33,577 nt of DNA from an uncultured Candidatus Midichloriaceae bacterium (GCA_905479795.1 CAJQNX010000084.1:1-33577), one strand, 5' to 3'. Positions 10,001 through 18,175 are shown, numbered from the stretch's first letter. A program made the numbers and translations. Notes: generated from the letters alone by a model not told the origin.

Positions 10001-10185
10001 TTTTGAGAATCTGTTGGTGAAATACCCTGATGAGTGATAACCATATAAATCATAGGTATTTTTACATCTGGACTATCTTCTTTGGGTATAGACATATATG
10101 AAAAATAACCGCAAATAACCAGAACCGCCAACAATAAAATTGTCGCTCTTTTTCTTAAGGTAAATGACCTAATTATATTTTCCAT
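7063..10185 (-). CDS. RND-family efflux transporter permease (AcrB-like)
   Basis: The 1040-residue inner-membrane protein has the RND plan: TM1 at about 13-30, a large periplasmic loop to about 330, a bundle of transmembrane segments to about 480, a second periplasmic loop, and a final bundle. The proton-relay pair in TM4 is in GMIVDDAIVVSEY (Asp398-Asp399). The matching region of the second half is SGIVLNNNILFID. The short cytoplasmic tail ends NAKD. RND pumps export drugs, lipids or metals by proton exchange and normally need a membrane-fusion protein and an outer membrane channel; neither is in the window. The substrate cannot be deduced. It probably heads, with the small gene upstream, the operon running down to murA. 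Confidence 0.9.
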   Translation of the reverse strand: MENIIRSFTLRKRATILLLAVLVICGYFSYMSIPKEDSPDVKIPMIYMVITHQGISPTDSQKLLLKPMEMALRNISGIKELKSYAYEGSGVILIKFHAGFDSDKALRDVRAKVNDTEHELPKDTDKPIIKEINLSLMPVLNIILTGDIPEESLIIIARKLRDKVENVQDVLSVNISGDRKDIVEIIVEPETLEFYGISLSQISQMIAENNSLVAVGKVKNEGGTFSVKIPSTIESVYELYNFPIFADGNKVIKLKDIAKIKKTYKDPEYIARVNGKPAIVLEVSKRTGANIISTVTEVKNTIADQKAYLPSNLNIIYSQDQSENIIEMIDYLENGILLAVILVTIVVIFSVGGRSALLIALSIPSSFLVGILVMEVSGYTLNIVVLFSLILTVGMIVDDAIVVSEYAGRKIIEGMDIKVAFVHSATRMFWPIVTSTLVKIVVFMPLLFWPGIMGQFMKYMPITVIIILTNSLLFALFFQPSMGPLFGKPKKFDMKTINSMKAAEEGDIDNLRGLSKRYHDLLEMVLNWPKTFILSGFAVLISVYVFFGMLGTGVEFFPKIEPENAVVAIKTGGDLSLEERDKIAKSVEKKIINMTSDIKVFYTKSGNFDRDDSMPQNTVAIIQLELANWKTRRKADAIFKDIRERVLGIDGVEVEILEQSNGPSQTKPISVNFSSRDFDQVPKFVNKVKLAMEQMGGFKDVEDTNSAPGIDWKIDVDRELATIFKLNTKEVGNSLLLFTDGLKVSSFRPDYSDDEVDIVLRFNPENRNINEIDKFKIINRENKGIPITNFATRKATDKINKINRVDRRSVITIKADVQKGVLVDDKIKELEEWLGENLEEGINYQFKGESEDQKEASDFLGKAFSLALIMMFMIMLVQFNSFYHTIVVMSAVFLSTVGVLLGLIITWQPFGIVMCGIGVIALSGIVLNNNILFIDTYQHLRKNGHDVRDSIIRAGIQRVRPILLTATTAILGLLPMIFGLTINFFTREVMYDAPSSQWWRQLSTSIAGGLAFATILTLFFTPCLLLIGKRFDPFNKNAKD

Positions 10186-10216
10186 AATGAGCTTTTAAAT
10201 TTATTACTTATCTTTG

Positions 10217-10495
10217 TTATTTTGAAAATTCAATTTCTTTTCTTACTGAATTCGGAAGATCATTTTTTATTATTTTATATGCAAATTTTTCTGTTAAACT
10301 AAAATCATCATATTTTTTGCCTTCTTCAATTTTGATTGTGTATTTAGTCCTTCCATCATCAGATCTAGTTTTGGGCATTTCTTCTTGCTCCATATATTTT
10401 GGTTTATTTTTATATTCTGTATATTTTTGCAAAATCAAATAAGCAATTAATATCCATGCTAAATACGTAATAATCTTACTTTTATACGTTATCAT
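10217..10495 (-). CDS. Small single-pass membrane protein, unknown
   Basis: I do not recognise this 92-residue product. Residues 8-24 form one transmembrane helix (IITYLAWILIAYLILQ); the rest is charged (KYTEYKNKPKYMEQEEMPK, then IKIEEGKKYDDFSLTEKFAYKIIKNDL). It ends 31 bases before the RND start on the same strand, so it is probably the first gene of that operon and could be an accessory protein of the pump. It is not a membrane-fusion protein: it lacks the length and the lipoyl/hairpin region. Confidence 0.65.
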   Translation of the reverse strand: MITYKSKIITYLAWILIAYLILQKYTEYKNKPKYMEQEEMPKTRSDDGRTKYTIKIEEGKKYDDFSLTEKFAYKIIKNDLPNSVRKEIEFSK

Positions 10496-10567
10496 TTATT
10501 GTACTATCTATGTATTTTCACTATGTTAAACTTTTTATATTAAAAAAACAACTTTATCCTCTTAAGG

Positions 10568-11188
10568 CTAATAACTTCCTAATACATTCATTGTAACGCT
10601 TACTGCTATAGGTATTGTCATATTATCATTAAGTCTAGAATTTTTTGAATATAATTCAACAATAGTGGCAACAAGTGCAGTAAAAAATGAAGCTATTAAA
10701 AATTTAATATCCAAATGATAAATTACAGTAATTACTAAACTTAAAACACAAGACGTGCCAAAAAAAGCTGCGCTACCTTCAAGACTTTTACCATTTATTT
10801 TTGTTTTGCCAAACAATGTGCCAATTATAGCAGCCATGCTATCTGATAATATTAAGATGGAGACTGCAAGATTAAAGACCGGTTTTGATGATATAAACAA
10901 ACATATAAGCATACCAATAAAAGCAAAGGTTAGAGCTGAATAATTATCTTTTTCATGCGCTCTGTATATTTGAGCAAGCCCCATTTTTTTTATAAACCTG
11001 CGTTCCAACAGATTGAATTTGATTCTGAATTTATCTACGATAAAAGAAATAATTAAAAACAATGAAATAATTATTATCATTGTTTCTTTATCATAATAAT
11101 GATAAATTATTGGAAATATTAAGCCGATCAGATGAATGCTTTTTCTGTAAATCTCAATCAATATGGGCGGGCTATCCTTATGTTTCAT
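10568..11188 (-). CDS. Polyprenol/dolichol kinase-like (CTP:lipid kinase) membrane protein
   Basis: About 206 residues with six or seven hydrophobic segments. It carries features of the SEC59/DGK1/VTE5 family, which uses CTP to phosphorylate a lipid alcohol: EIYRKSIHLIGL at the N terminus, the loop RAHEKDNYSALTFA, LSDSMAAIIGTLFGKTKI, then KSLEGSAAFFGTS and a final VELYSKNSRLNDNMTIPI. The likely substrates are polyprenol, phytol or diacylglycerol; which one is not readable. I chose the ATG at 11186-11188 because an upstream start would run through the start of the divergent gene. Confidence 0.75.
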   Translation of the reverse strand: MKHKDSPPILIEIYRKSIHLIGLIFPIIYHYYDKETMIIIISLFLIISFIVDKFRIKFNLLERRFIKKMGLAQIYRAHEKDNYSALTFAFIGMLICLFISSKPVFNLAVSILILSDSMAAIIGTLFGKTKINGKSLEGSAAFFGTSCVLSLVITVIYHLDIKFLIASFFTALVATIVELYSKNSRLNDNMTIPIAVSVTMNVLGSY

Positions 11189-11204
11189 TTTATTTAAATA
11201 AATT

Positions 11205-11645
11205 ATGTTTGCTGTTGTATCAATTTTATTTATGTTGAGCTTCATACCTTTTATGGTGCTTATACTATTTATATTTATAAAAAAAACAAATAATAAAAAA
11301 TTTAATAATCGTTTAAAGAGTATACAAGAAAATTCACCCTATAGGAAAACTCAAAATAATGTTAAGCCAAAAAATGATTTTTTATTTTTAAAAAAGGAAG
11401 ATCTTGATTTAAATGAAGTAGATAAAGTTGAAAAAATTCATGACAAGGAACATGGCAAAGAAGAAGGAAAAATAGTTGGCATTGCTGAGCCAAAAGGTTT
11501 TTGGTCTAAATTTGTAATGTCTCAGAAATTAGGATTTATATTTGCAAGGTTAGCAACAAGCGAAAACAAGGGTGAGGGTTTTTGGACAAATTTAATAAAA
11601 GCTCAAGATGCCTCACAAGGTAAGGATAAAGGAAGAGGTAGGTAA
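11205..11645 (+). CDS. Small membrane-anchored protein, unknown
   Basis: The 146-residue product has one N-terminal hydrophobic helix (about residues 3-26; an alternative Met start is at 11232), a Lys-rich linker, an acidic stretch (KKEDLDLNEVDKVEK) and a more conserved-looking C-terminal part beginning PKGFWSKFVMSQKLGF, followed by WTNLIKAQDASQGKDKGRG. The layout suggests a membrane-tethered cytoplasmic or periplasmic domain. No family is recognised. It is divergent from the kinase-like gene with only 16 bases between the preferred starts, so the promoters must lie inside the opposing genes. Confidence 0.6.
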   Translation: MFAVVSILFMLSFIPFMVLILFIFIKKTNNKKFNNRLKSIQENSPYRKTQNNVKPKNDFLFLKKEDLDLNEVDKVEKIHDKEHGKEEGKIVGIAEPKGFWSKFVMSQKLGFIFARLATSENKGEGFWTNLIKAQDASQGKDKGRGR

Positions 11646-11647
11646 AA

Positions 11648-12253
11648 TTAACTAGGGGAAAGCTTTAAATTTGTATCCTCCATTGAGTGATATAAAAACA
11701 TGGTGCTAAGCATACATACTCCAAAAGTAACTAAAATATTGCAATCAAAGTGTAAAAAATTATCATTCGGCACCATAGTCTCTTCTGTCGTGTCTGAAAA
11801 AATCGCTGTATCCAAAAACACCGCTATCTCTTCAATTATTTCTACTGGCAGCCCTTCTATGTTTTGAGCTAATAAATTAGCGTTAATATCCTGCATATGC
11901 ACATCGTTTAGATTAATATAGATAGTAGATTTAATAATATCTCTATTTTCATCAAGCACTTGTAAAAGCTTCCCATTCCATATGCTCCACCTAAATTTAA
12001 ACTTTTATAGCAAATCATGAAATTCTTGGCTATTTGCTATAGATTCTGGTGTATACTCTCCTGAATGATGGTCCTTAGGAAAATGTAAAGTAGCGTGTTT
12101 TGCTAAATTTGTAAAAAAATATTTAAGTACTTCATAACGCTCATCATAGCTCACATCATCTAGCATTTCTTTTAAATCCAGAAAATCACTAATTTCTGGA
12201 TTCTGCCTGCATTTTTCTTTAATAGCTCAGTGAAAAAGATTTATTTTATTCAT
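11648..12253 (-). pseudogene. Interrupted unknown gene with two in-frame stops
   Basis: One reading frame runs from an ATG at 12251-12253 to a TAA at 11648-11650, about 201 codons. It is broken only by TGA at 12227-12229 and TAA at 12005-12007. Between the stops it reads sensibly: NPEISDFLDLKEMLDDV, then LAKHATLHFPKDHHSGEYT; after the second stop come WNGKLLQVLDENRDI and IEGLPVEIIEEIAVFLD, with a hydrophobic tail (FGVCMLSTMFLYH). The middle piece (12166-12005) or the last piece (from a GTG at 11957-11959) could in principle be made alone. I do not recognise the family. The shared frame of all three parts argues for a single ancestral gene inactivated by point mutation. Confidence 0.7.
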
Positions 12254-12311
12254 TATTTTTGACACTTAATAAAACAATTTTTCATTATAATTAATATTAA
12301 AAACTTTTTAT

Positions 12312-12857
12312 TTAATTAAAAATTTTTTTAATAGAATTTGTTTTATCTAATTTAACTAATTCAGGGTGAAAAGTTGTGCAATATATATTATTTTGTTTAA
12401 CAAAAATAGGATTGCCATTTAGTGTATCTAAAACTTCTACTTCCCCCCCACATTCGGTAATACTAGGGGCACGGATCATAAAAGCTTCATTGCCTAAATC
12501 AGTTTTCTCTATTTTGCTATTAATTTGTCTGCCATAGTAATTTCTTTGCACGTTAATATCAATGAGACCTAAACCTTTTACTCTAGTAGATTTAAATTTA
12601 GATAGCAATATTGCCCCTGCACAAGTGCCAAGTATAGGTTTTTTAGTTAAGGAAAATGCATGAATTTTTTTATCTAATTGACTATTAACGCAATAATCAT
12701 ACTGCACAGAACTTTCTCCACCAGGAAGGATAATGCCATCTAATTTTGAAAAATCTGTTTCTGCAAAAATCTTTAAAGTTTTGTAACCAAGTACATTTAA
12801 AGCTTCTATAAATAAATGACCAGCACCCTGATAAGCAAATACCCCTATGATTTTCAT
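12312..12857 (-). CDS. pdxT: Pyridoxal 5'-phosphate synthase glutaminase subunit PdxT
   Basis: This 181-residue class I glutamine amidotransferase releases ammonia from glutamine for the PdxS synthase. Visible features: the start MKIIGVFAYQGA, the oxyanion region LPGGESS, the nucleophile elbow GTCAGAILL and the catalytic His-Glu pair in TFHPEL. Its ATG overlaps the TGA stop of pdxS, so the two are translated together at matched levels, as expected for the PdxS12-PdxT12 complex. It looks complete; typical PdxT is 185-200 residues. Confidence 0.93.
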   Translation of the reverse strand: MKIIGVFAYQGAGHLFIEALNVLGYKTLKIFAETDFSKLDGIILPGGESSVQYDYCVNSQLDKKIHAFSLTKKPILGTCAGAILLSKFKSTRVKGLGLIDINVQRNYYGRQINSKIEKTDLGNEAFMIRAPSITECGGEVEVLDTLNGNPIFVKQNNIYCTTFHPELVKLDKTNSIKKIFN

Positions 12858-13687
12858 CTCATAGATTCTCCAAGATCCTCAGATATTTCAGCTAATTTTT
12901 TAGGATCCTTCCAATAATTAATAGCTTCAACAATAGCCTTTGCTCTTTTTACTGGATCCTCACTCAGGAAAATACCACTCCCAACAAATACTGATTCAGA
13001 ACCAAATTCCATACACAATGCAGCATCTGCAGGGGTAACTATTCCACCTGCTGCAAAGAAAGGAACCGGTAGCTTTTGATCTCTACGAACTTTATCTAAT
13101 AAAGAACTTTGTATTTTCATTTCCTGAGCTTTTATCTTAATTTGCGAAGAATCCAAGCCCTTTAAGTTATGAATCTCTCTCTTGACTGCTTTCAAGTGAT
13201 ATACTGCTTCAGCAATATTCCCCGTTCCCGCCTGTCCTTTGCACCTAATTAATGCAGCTCCCTCTTCTATTCTTCTAAGCGCCTCTGCTAAATTACGACA
13301 ACCGCACACAAAAGGAATGCTAAATTTAATTTTATCAATGTGATCTTCTTTATCAGCAATGGTTAACACCTCACTTTCATCAATACAATCAACCTTTAAA
13401 GCTTCTAGGATTTTTGCCTCACTTATGTGCCCAATGCGACACTTAGCCATTACCGGGATTGAAACAGCTTCTTGAATTTTTTTAATCATTAGAGGATCAC
13501 TTGCCCTTGCTATTCCACCTTCTCTAATTATTAGAGCTGGCACTCTTTCAAGAGCCATGACTGCCGCTGCTCCCGCATCCTCTGCGATTCTTGCTTGCTC
13601 AACATTCATTACATCCATTATAACTCCGTTACAAAGCATATTAGTGAAGGCTATTTTTGGATCCATCTTTTCAAAATCAATGTACAT
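12854..13687 (-). CDS. pdxS: Pyridoxal 5'-phosphate synthase subunit PdxS
   Basis: The 277-residue TIM-barrel enzyme makes PLP from ribose 5-phosphate, glyceraldehyde 3-phosphate and ammonia. Key residues are present: Asp25 in IMDV, the Schiff-base Lys82 in PVMAKCRIGHISEA, and the second Lys150 in IRCKGQAGTGNI; also DESEVLT and PFVCGCRNLAEALRRI. The C terminus (GESMR) is about 15 residues shorter than in Bacillus PdxS, losing only the variable tail. The stop is TGA, which shows that TGA is read as stop in this genome. This DXP-independent route is not found in the classic Rickettsia genomes as far as I recall, so the pair may be an acquisition or a retained ancestral trait. Confidence 0.95.
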   Translation of the reverse strand: MYIDFEKMDPKIAFTNMLCNGVIMDVMNVEQARIAEDAGAAAVMALERVPALIIREGGIARASDPLMIKKIQEAVSIPVMAKCRIGHISEAKILEALKVDCIDESEVLTIADKEDHIDKIKFSIPFVCGCRNLAEALRRIEEGAALIRCKGQAGTGNIAEAVYHLKAVKREIHNLKGLDSSQIKIKAQEMKIQSSLLDKVRRDQKLPVPFFAAGGIVTPADAALCMEFGSESVFVGSGIFLSEDPVKRAKAIVEAINYWKDPKKLAEISEDLGESMR

Positions 13688-13825
13688 TTATTGCAGTATA
13701 ATCTAACAATATATCACCTTATATTCAAGGTATATTTGCATTAATTTATTTGAAAATAAAAAAACAATCTTTACATACGATGAATCATATAATAGCTTAT
13801 ATTAAAAGCAGCAAATGTGTGTAAA

Positions 13826-15031
13826 ATGAAAAGACTATCTAGTGTAATTCTATTGTCATTGCTTATTGGATGCAATACTATTGAAAATAAAATGGGGCAT
13901 TTTTTTGACAAAAAATCAAATGAAAATCCGAAACTTATTGCCTTGCCATCAAAAAATCCTTTAGAAGTAAAGATTGCTGTTTTCTTACCTTTATCTGGCA
14001 AATATCAGTATTTAGGTCAAAGCATTTTAGATTCCATACAATTAGCTCTTTATGAATTAAGAGCTGACAATATAACATATACGGCCATTGATGTAGGGAG
14101 TGATTCTATCAGCACTCAAAAGGCAATGGAAAATGTTAACCTTGACGATATAGATATTATTCTTGGGCCAGTATTTAAAGATCAAGCGGAACACATTTAC
14201 AAGCAAGCAAAGAAAAATAACCTTTTAATGATCACATACTCTAATGATTTAGATCTAATGAACATGCAGGGTCTTTATATCTTTGACATAATTCCTAGCA
14301 AACAAATTAAAAAAGTGACCCAATATGCAAGTAGCAAGCAGTACTCTAATATTTACTCTGTTGCACCAAAAAACAAATATGGAGATTTTGTTGAAAAAAC
14401 ACTATTAGAAAATATGGGAGCAGATCATTACAATGTTAAAAAGGTCTCTCTTTATACCGCCTCAGATATACCAGTTGTAAAAAGATTTACCTTGAGTGAG
14501 GCTATATTAGGTATCAAAAGCTCTGTTAAAGGTGATATTGCTAATAAAATTCCAGGGTTTGGACATCCTGCTATTCTTCTTCCAGAGCAAAATAACAACT
14601 TAATTAATGTAGTCAATCAGTTACAATTTTTGCACAGTAGCAATGACCCTAAATATAAAATTTTAGGTATTGGAGATTGGAGCAGGTACTCACTAACACA
14701 AAACATTATTACTCAAAAAGCTTGGGTAGCTGATATACCTCATAAAACGCTCTCTGAATTTGATTCTCGCTTTCAAGATAATTATAAATACACTCCTCCG
14801 AGAATTGCCGCAATTGCTTATGACTCAATAATGTTAATTTCAGCAATTATTAACAAAGCCAACAGCGGAATAATCCTAAAATTTGAAGAACTTGAAAGAA
14901 CTGATGGTTATCAAGGCATCACTGGGGCATTTAGATTAAAATCAAACGGCGCAAACGATAGGCTCTTTTCTGTATATGAATATGAAAAAGGTGCTATGAA
15001 AGAAATTGCACCTGCTAATACTGGATTTTAA
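13826..15031 (+). CDS. LppC/penicillin-binding-protein-activator-like lipoprotein
   Basis: About 401 residues. The preferred ATG at 13826 gives a compact lipoprotein signal with lipobox LIGC (Cys16); an in-frame ATG nine bases upstream is less likely. After a linker, KIAVFLPLSGKYQYLGQSI begins a type I periplasmic-binding fold, with further typical segments DIILGPVFKDQAEHIYKQA and PPRIAAIAYDSIMLI, and it ends near a solute-binding-like lobe (YQGITGAFRL). In Gammaproteobacteria the related LpoA activates PBP1A; alphaproteobacterial members are annotated as penicillin-binding protein activators by similarity. A role in peptidoglycan synthesis at the outer membrane is inferred from the family. 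It is divergent from pdxS. Confidence 0.82.
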   Translation: MKRLSSVILLSLLIGCNTIENKMGHFFDKKSNENPKLIALPSKNPLEVKIAVFLPLSGKYQYLGQSILDSIQLALYELRADNITYTAIDVGSDSISTQKAMENVNLDDIDIILGPVFKDQAEHIYKQAKKNNLLMITYSNDLDLMNMQGLYIFDIIPSKQIKKVTQYASSKQYSNIYSVAPKNKYGDFVEKTLLENMGADHYNVKKVSLYTASDIPVVKRFTLSEAILGIKSSVKGDIANKIPGFGHPAILLPEQNNNLINVVNQLQFLHSSNDPKYKILGIGDWSRYSLTQNIITQKAWVADIPHKTLSEFDSRFQDNYKYTPPRIAAIAYDSIMLISAIINKANSGIILKFEELERTDGYQGITGAFRLKSNGANDRLFSVYEYEKGAMKEIAPANTGF

Positions 15032-15077
15032 CATACTACAAAGCAAGTTCTCATTTTTTGTTGGTAGAATATAAAAT

Positions 15078-15665
15078 TTAAGATTTTATCTCTTTTGAAG
15101 ATGTATTACTAGAATAATATAAATTCAAAAACTTCTCATATCGCTTACACAAAATTAGATTAAAATTATCAGCTAAAAAATGAAAAATCATGTTAATTTC
15201 ATCAGACTCACTTGCATCAAATTTATTCAATACATAATTCGTAACCATAGAAGGCAAAGGTGGCCTCCCAATACCAATTTTTATTTTGGTATAATTTTGA
15301 CCAATATGCGAATCAATAGATTTCAAACCGTTATGACCCGCATCTCTACCTCCTGTTTTGATTTTTATTTTACCAATTGCTAAATCTAAATCATCAAAAA
15401 TAACAAATATATTATTTAAAGAAATTTTATAGAAATTCACAAGTTTACTAATGGGAATTCCCGAATTATTCATAAACGTCATTGGCATAAAAAATACTAC
15501 CTCTTGATCAAAAATTGTAATTTTCGATATTTTTCCATCAAATTTATCCTGAAATACTTGAGTTTTAAATTTGTCAGCAAGAATTGCAACCGCATCAAAT
15601 CCTAAATTATGCCTTGTTTGTTTATATTTTAAACCGGGGTTACCCAGCCCTATTATTAGCTTCAT
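15078..15665 (-). CDS. pth: Peptidyl-tRNA hydrolase
   Basis: A 195-residue Pth that cleaves the ester bond of peptidyl-tRNAs released from stalled ribosomes. The signature regions are all present: LIIGLGNPGLKY with Asn9, the catalytic His19 in TRHNLGF, FMNNSG, the FDDLDL acidic loop, and GHNGLKSI. The start codon overlaps the TGA stop of radC (ATGA), so the two genes were translationally coupled before radC was broken. Confidence 0.95.
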   Translation of the reverse strand: MKLIIGLGNPGLKYKQTRHNLGFDAVAILADKFKTQVFQDKFDGKISKITIFDQEVVFFMPMTFMNNSGIPISKLVNFYKISLNNIFVIFDDLDLAIGKIKIKTGGRDAGHNGLKSIDSHIGQNYTKIKIGIGRPPLPSMVTNYVLNKFDASESDEINMIFHFLADNFNLILCKRYEKFLNLYYSSNTSSKEIKS

Positions 15666-16341
15666 TCTGAATTAATTAAATTGTTTGTTTTAAAAGAAAA
15701 ATAATCGTTATGTGAAACTATTATATGATCATGCACAACAATATTCACAGCCTTTAAAGCTGCTATAACCTTATTAGTAATTTCTATATCTTGTTTTGAT
15801 GGCGATGTATCTCCGCTTGGATGATTATGCACCAAAATAACTGCCGATGCGAAATGCGTTAGTGCATTCTTCACAATTTCTCTTGGATGTATAGCTATTC
15901 TATCAACGGTACCTGAATCAATCATTTGCTCATGAATTAATATATTTTTAGAATTCAAATAAAGTATCTTGAAATGTTCAACTTTTTGAAATCCCATAGT
16001 TAAATTACAATAATTTATAACAGAATTCCAATTATTAAGTACATGAAATTTTTTATTTGAGCTATCAGGTATATGCAAGCGACTAAATAAATCTTTTAAT
16101 AATTTAAATATATCTCAGCTGATTTCCCTAAACCTTTCACTTGATTCAATTGACTATATTCAGCATTGATTACGCCAGCTAGGCTTCCAAATTTCTTCAA
16201 CAATAATTTTGCTACAAGCTTAGTATCCTTAATTGGTATAACATGAAATAAAAGCATTTCCAGTATTTCATAATCTGGCAATGTCCTTATTGGTGATTTA
16301 TGCCTGTGCCCGTGCTTATTATCTATTTCTTCCATTATCAA
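15662..16341 (-). pseudogene. radC: RadC family (JAB/MPN) protein, split by a frameshift
   Basis: Two adjacent frames make up one RadC-like protein of about 226 residues. The upstream piece (16341-16096) has the helix-hairpin-helix part, with DYEILEMLLF and QVKGLGKSAEIYL. The downstream piece (to 15662) has the JAB metalloprotease-like domain with HNHPSGD and the continuation LKDLFSRLHIPDSS. The frame is lost at the A-run around 16103-16105: adding one A restores IYLKLLKDLFSRL in a single frame. RadC's biochemical role is unsettled despite its name. The break sits in a homopolymer, so it could be a real mutation or a sequencing error. The downstream ORF contains an internal ATG at 16076-16078 and might still give a JAB domain. 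Confidence 0.88.
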
Positions 16342-16439
16342 TTATTACCTTCCCATAAATTGATATATTTACTTTACTTATACTTAATTAATCTTCATTA
16401 ATCTCGTTTTATTTTCTCTAACAATATGCACAATCAGCA

Positions 16440-16476
16440 TAATCGGAGTTTATCTTTATATTAAAAACTCCGATTA
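16440..16476. terminator. Perfect 12-bp stem hairpin between pccB and radC
   Basis: TAATCGGAGTTT at 16440-16451 pairs exactly with AAACTCCGATTA at 16465-16476, with a 13-base loop. It lies 31 bases past the pccB stop on the minus strand and about 100 bases before radC. It has the position of a pccB terminator but lacks a clear U-run, so it could also be an RNA-stabilising or processing structure. Confidence 0.5.
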
Positions 16477-16506
16477 CAATGAGATACAAATTGATATAAA
16501 ACAGCA

Positions 16507-18015
16507 TCACAATGGAAGATTATCGTGCTTCTTCCATGGCTTATCAACTTTTTTATTTTCTAGCATCGCTAGATATTTACATATTCTCCATCTAGTTCTG
16601 TGAGGTTTTATAATATCATCTAGATATCCACGCGAAGCAGCAACAAGTGGCGACGCAAATTTTTCTTCATACTCATCTACTGTAACACCTTTAAGTATTT
16701 TCACAGCTCCCTTTGCTCCCATAACTGCAATTTCTGTATCTGGCCACGCTAGATTAATATCACCACCCAAATGTTTTGAACTCATAACGATATAAGCACC
16801 TCCATATGATTTTCTAGCAATAAGACTAATTTTTGGAACTGTAGCTTCAGCATATGCATACAATAGTTTTGCACCATGTTTAATAATGCCCTTATGCTCT
16901 TGGTCAGTCCCCGGTAAAAAACCTGGTACATCTATAAACGATACTATTGGTATGCCAAAAGCATCACAAAATCTAATAAATCTTGCAGCTTTTATAGAAG
17001 CATTAATGTCTAAACAGCCCGCTATTTCCATTGGTTGATTTGCTACAATTCCAACAGGTCGTCCTTCAAATCTTGCAAAACCTACCATAATGTTTTTTGC
17101 ATAATTTTCCTTTATCTCAAAATAATCACCCTCATCTACAACTTTTTCTATTAGTTGCTTCATATCATAAGGCTTAGTATTATCTTTTGGCACCAAAGTT
17201 TCTAGAGACATCTCAATTCTATCTGCAGGATCACTTGTTTTGTAGGTTGGTAACTCTGCTATATTAGAAGAAGGTAAAAAATCAAAAAGCCTTCTTACCA
17301 TTTGTAGGCACTCTATATCATTGTCCGCTATATAATCAATAACTCCACTTTTTTTCATATGAACCTGTGCTCCTCCAAGCTCTTCATGCGTGACATCTTC
17401 ATGTGTTGCAGTTTTAACTACGTCTGGCCCTGTTAAATACATATATGAGGTTTTATTAACCATAAAAATGAAATCTGTCAGTGCTGGAGAATATACCGCA
17501 CCTCCTGCGCATGGTCCCATTATTATGGTAATTTGAGGTATCACCCCTGAAGAATCTACATTTCTTTGAAAAATATCACCATATCCTTTAAGAGAATCAA
17601 CTCCTTCTTGGATCCTTGCTCCCCCCGAATCGTTAATTCCAATAATGGGAGCTTTCAATTTCAAAGCTAAATCCTGTATCTTAGTAATTTTTTTTGCATG
17701 CATTTCACCTAATGAACCACCAATAACTGTAAAATCCTGACTATATACAAAAACCATCCTTCCATTAATTGTACCATGCCCTATAATTACACCATCTCCA
17801 GGAAAAACTTTATCCTGCATGCCAAAATTTTGACATCTATGCTCAATAAAAGCATCCATTTCTTCAAATGAATCTGGATCTAGTAAAATCTCTATTCTTT
17901 CCCTAGCAGTTAATTTGCCAGATTTATGCTGCTTATCTATTCTCTCTTGCCCACCACCCAATCTTACAGCTCGTATTTTTTCGTTAATCTTTTCGTTAAT
18001 TTTTTTATGTTGCAT
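16507..18015 (-). CDS. pccB: Propionyl-CoA carboxylase beta subunit (carboxyltransferase)
   Basis: About 502 residues from the preferred ATG at 18013-18015; an upstream in-frame start adds a hydrophobic 19-residue stretch not seen in the family. The N-terminal carboxyltransferase half has GGGQERIDKQH, GKLTARERIEILLD, the oxyanion-loop segment INDSGGARIQEG and MGPCAGGAVYSPALTDF. The C-terminal half has PGFLPGTDQEH, KSYGGAYIVMSSK and the closing HRTRWRICKYLAML typical of PccB. It moves carboxylate from biotin to propionyl-CoA to give methylmalonyl-CoA. The biotin-carrying alpha subunit (pccA) is not in the window, so it must be elsewhere for function. Confidence 0.92.
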   Translation of the reverse strand: MQHKKINEKINEKIRAVRLGGGQERIDKQHKSGKLTARERIEILLDPDSFEEMDAFIEHRCQNFGMQDKVFPGDGVIIGHGTINGRMVFVYSQDFTVIGGSLGEMHAKKITKIQDLALKLKAPIIGINDSGGARIQEGVDSLKGYGDIFQRNVDSSGVIPQITIIMGPCAGGAVYSPALTDFIFMVNKTSYMYLTGPDVVKTATHEDVTHEELGGAQVHMKKSGVIDYIADNDIECLQMVRRLFDFLPSSNIAELPTYKTSDPADRIEMSLETLVPKDNTKPYDMKQLIEKVVDEGDYFEIKENYAKNIMVGFARFEGRPVGIVANQPMEIAGCLDINASIKAARFIRFCDAFGIPIVSFIDVPGFLPGTDQEHKGIIKHGAKLLYAYAEATVPKISLIARKSYGGAYIVMSSKHLGGDINLAWPDTEIAVMGAKGAVKILKGVTVDEYEEKFASPLVAASRGYLDDIIKPHRTRWRICKYLAMLENKKVDKPWKKHDNLPL

Positions 18016-18175
18016 AGTTTTGCTATATATTAATACTGTGCATATACTAATAAAAAAATAATTCTTTGACAATGTTTTGAAAATTATCGTATAACAAATA
18101 CCTATTAAATCTTATAGCTCAACTATGTTTTGCAGCTTCAATTACATAAAATTTATTAACCTTTTTTAATTTTTA

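Noticed and set aside
18016..18072. 19-residue upstream extension of PccB resembling a signal or mitochondrial-type leader
   Set aside because: It is absent from the family, and a good ATG lies at the conserved start.
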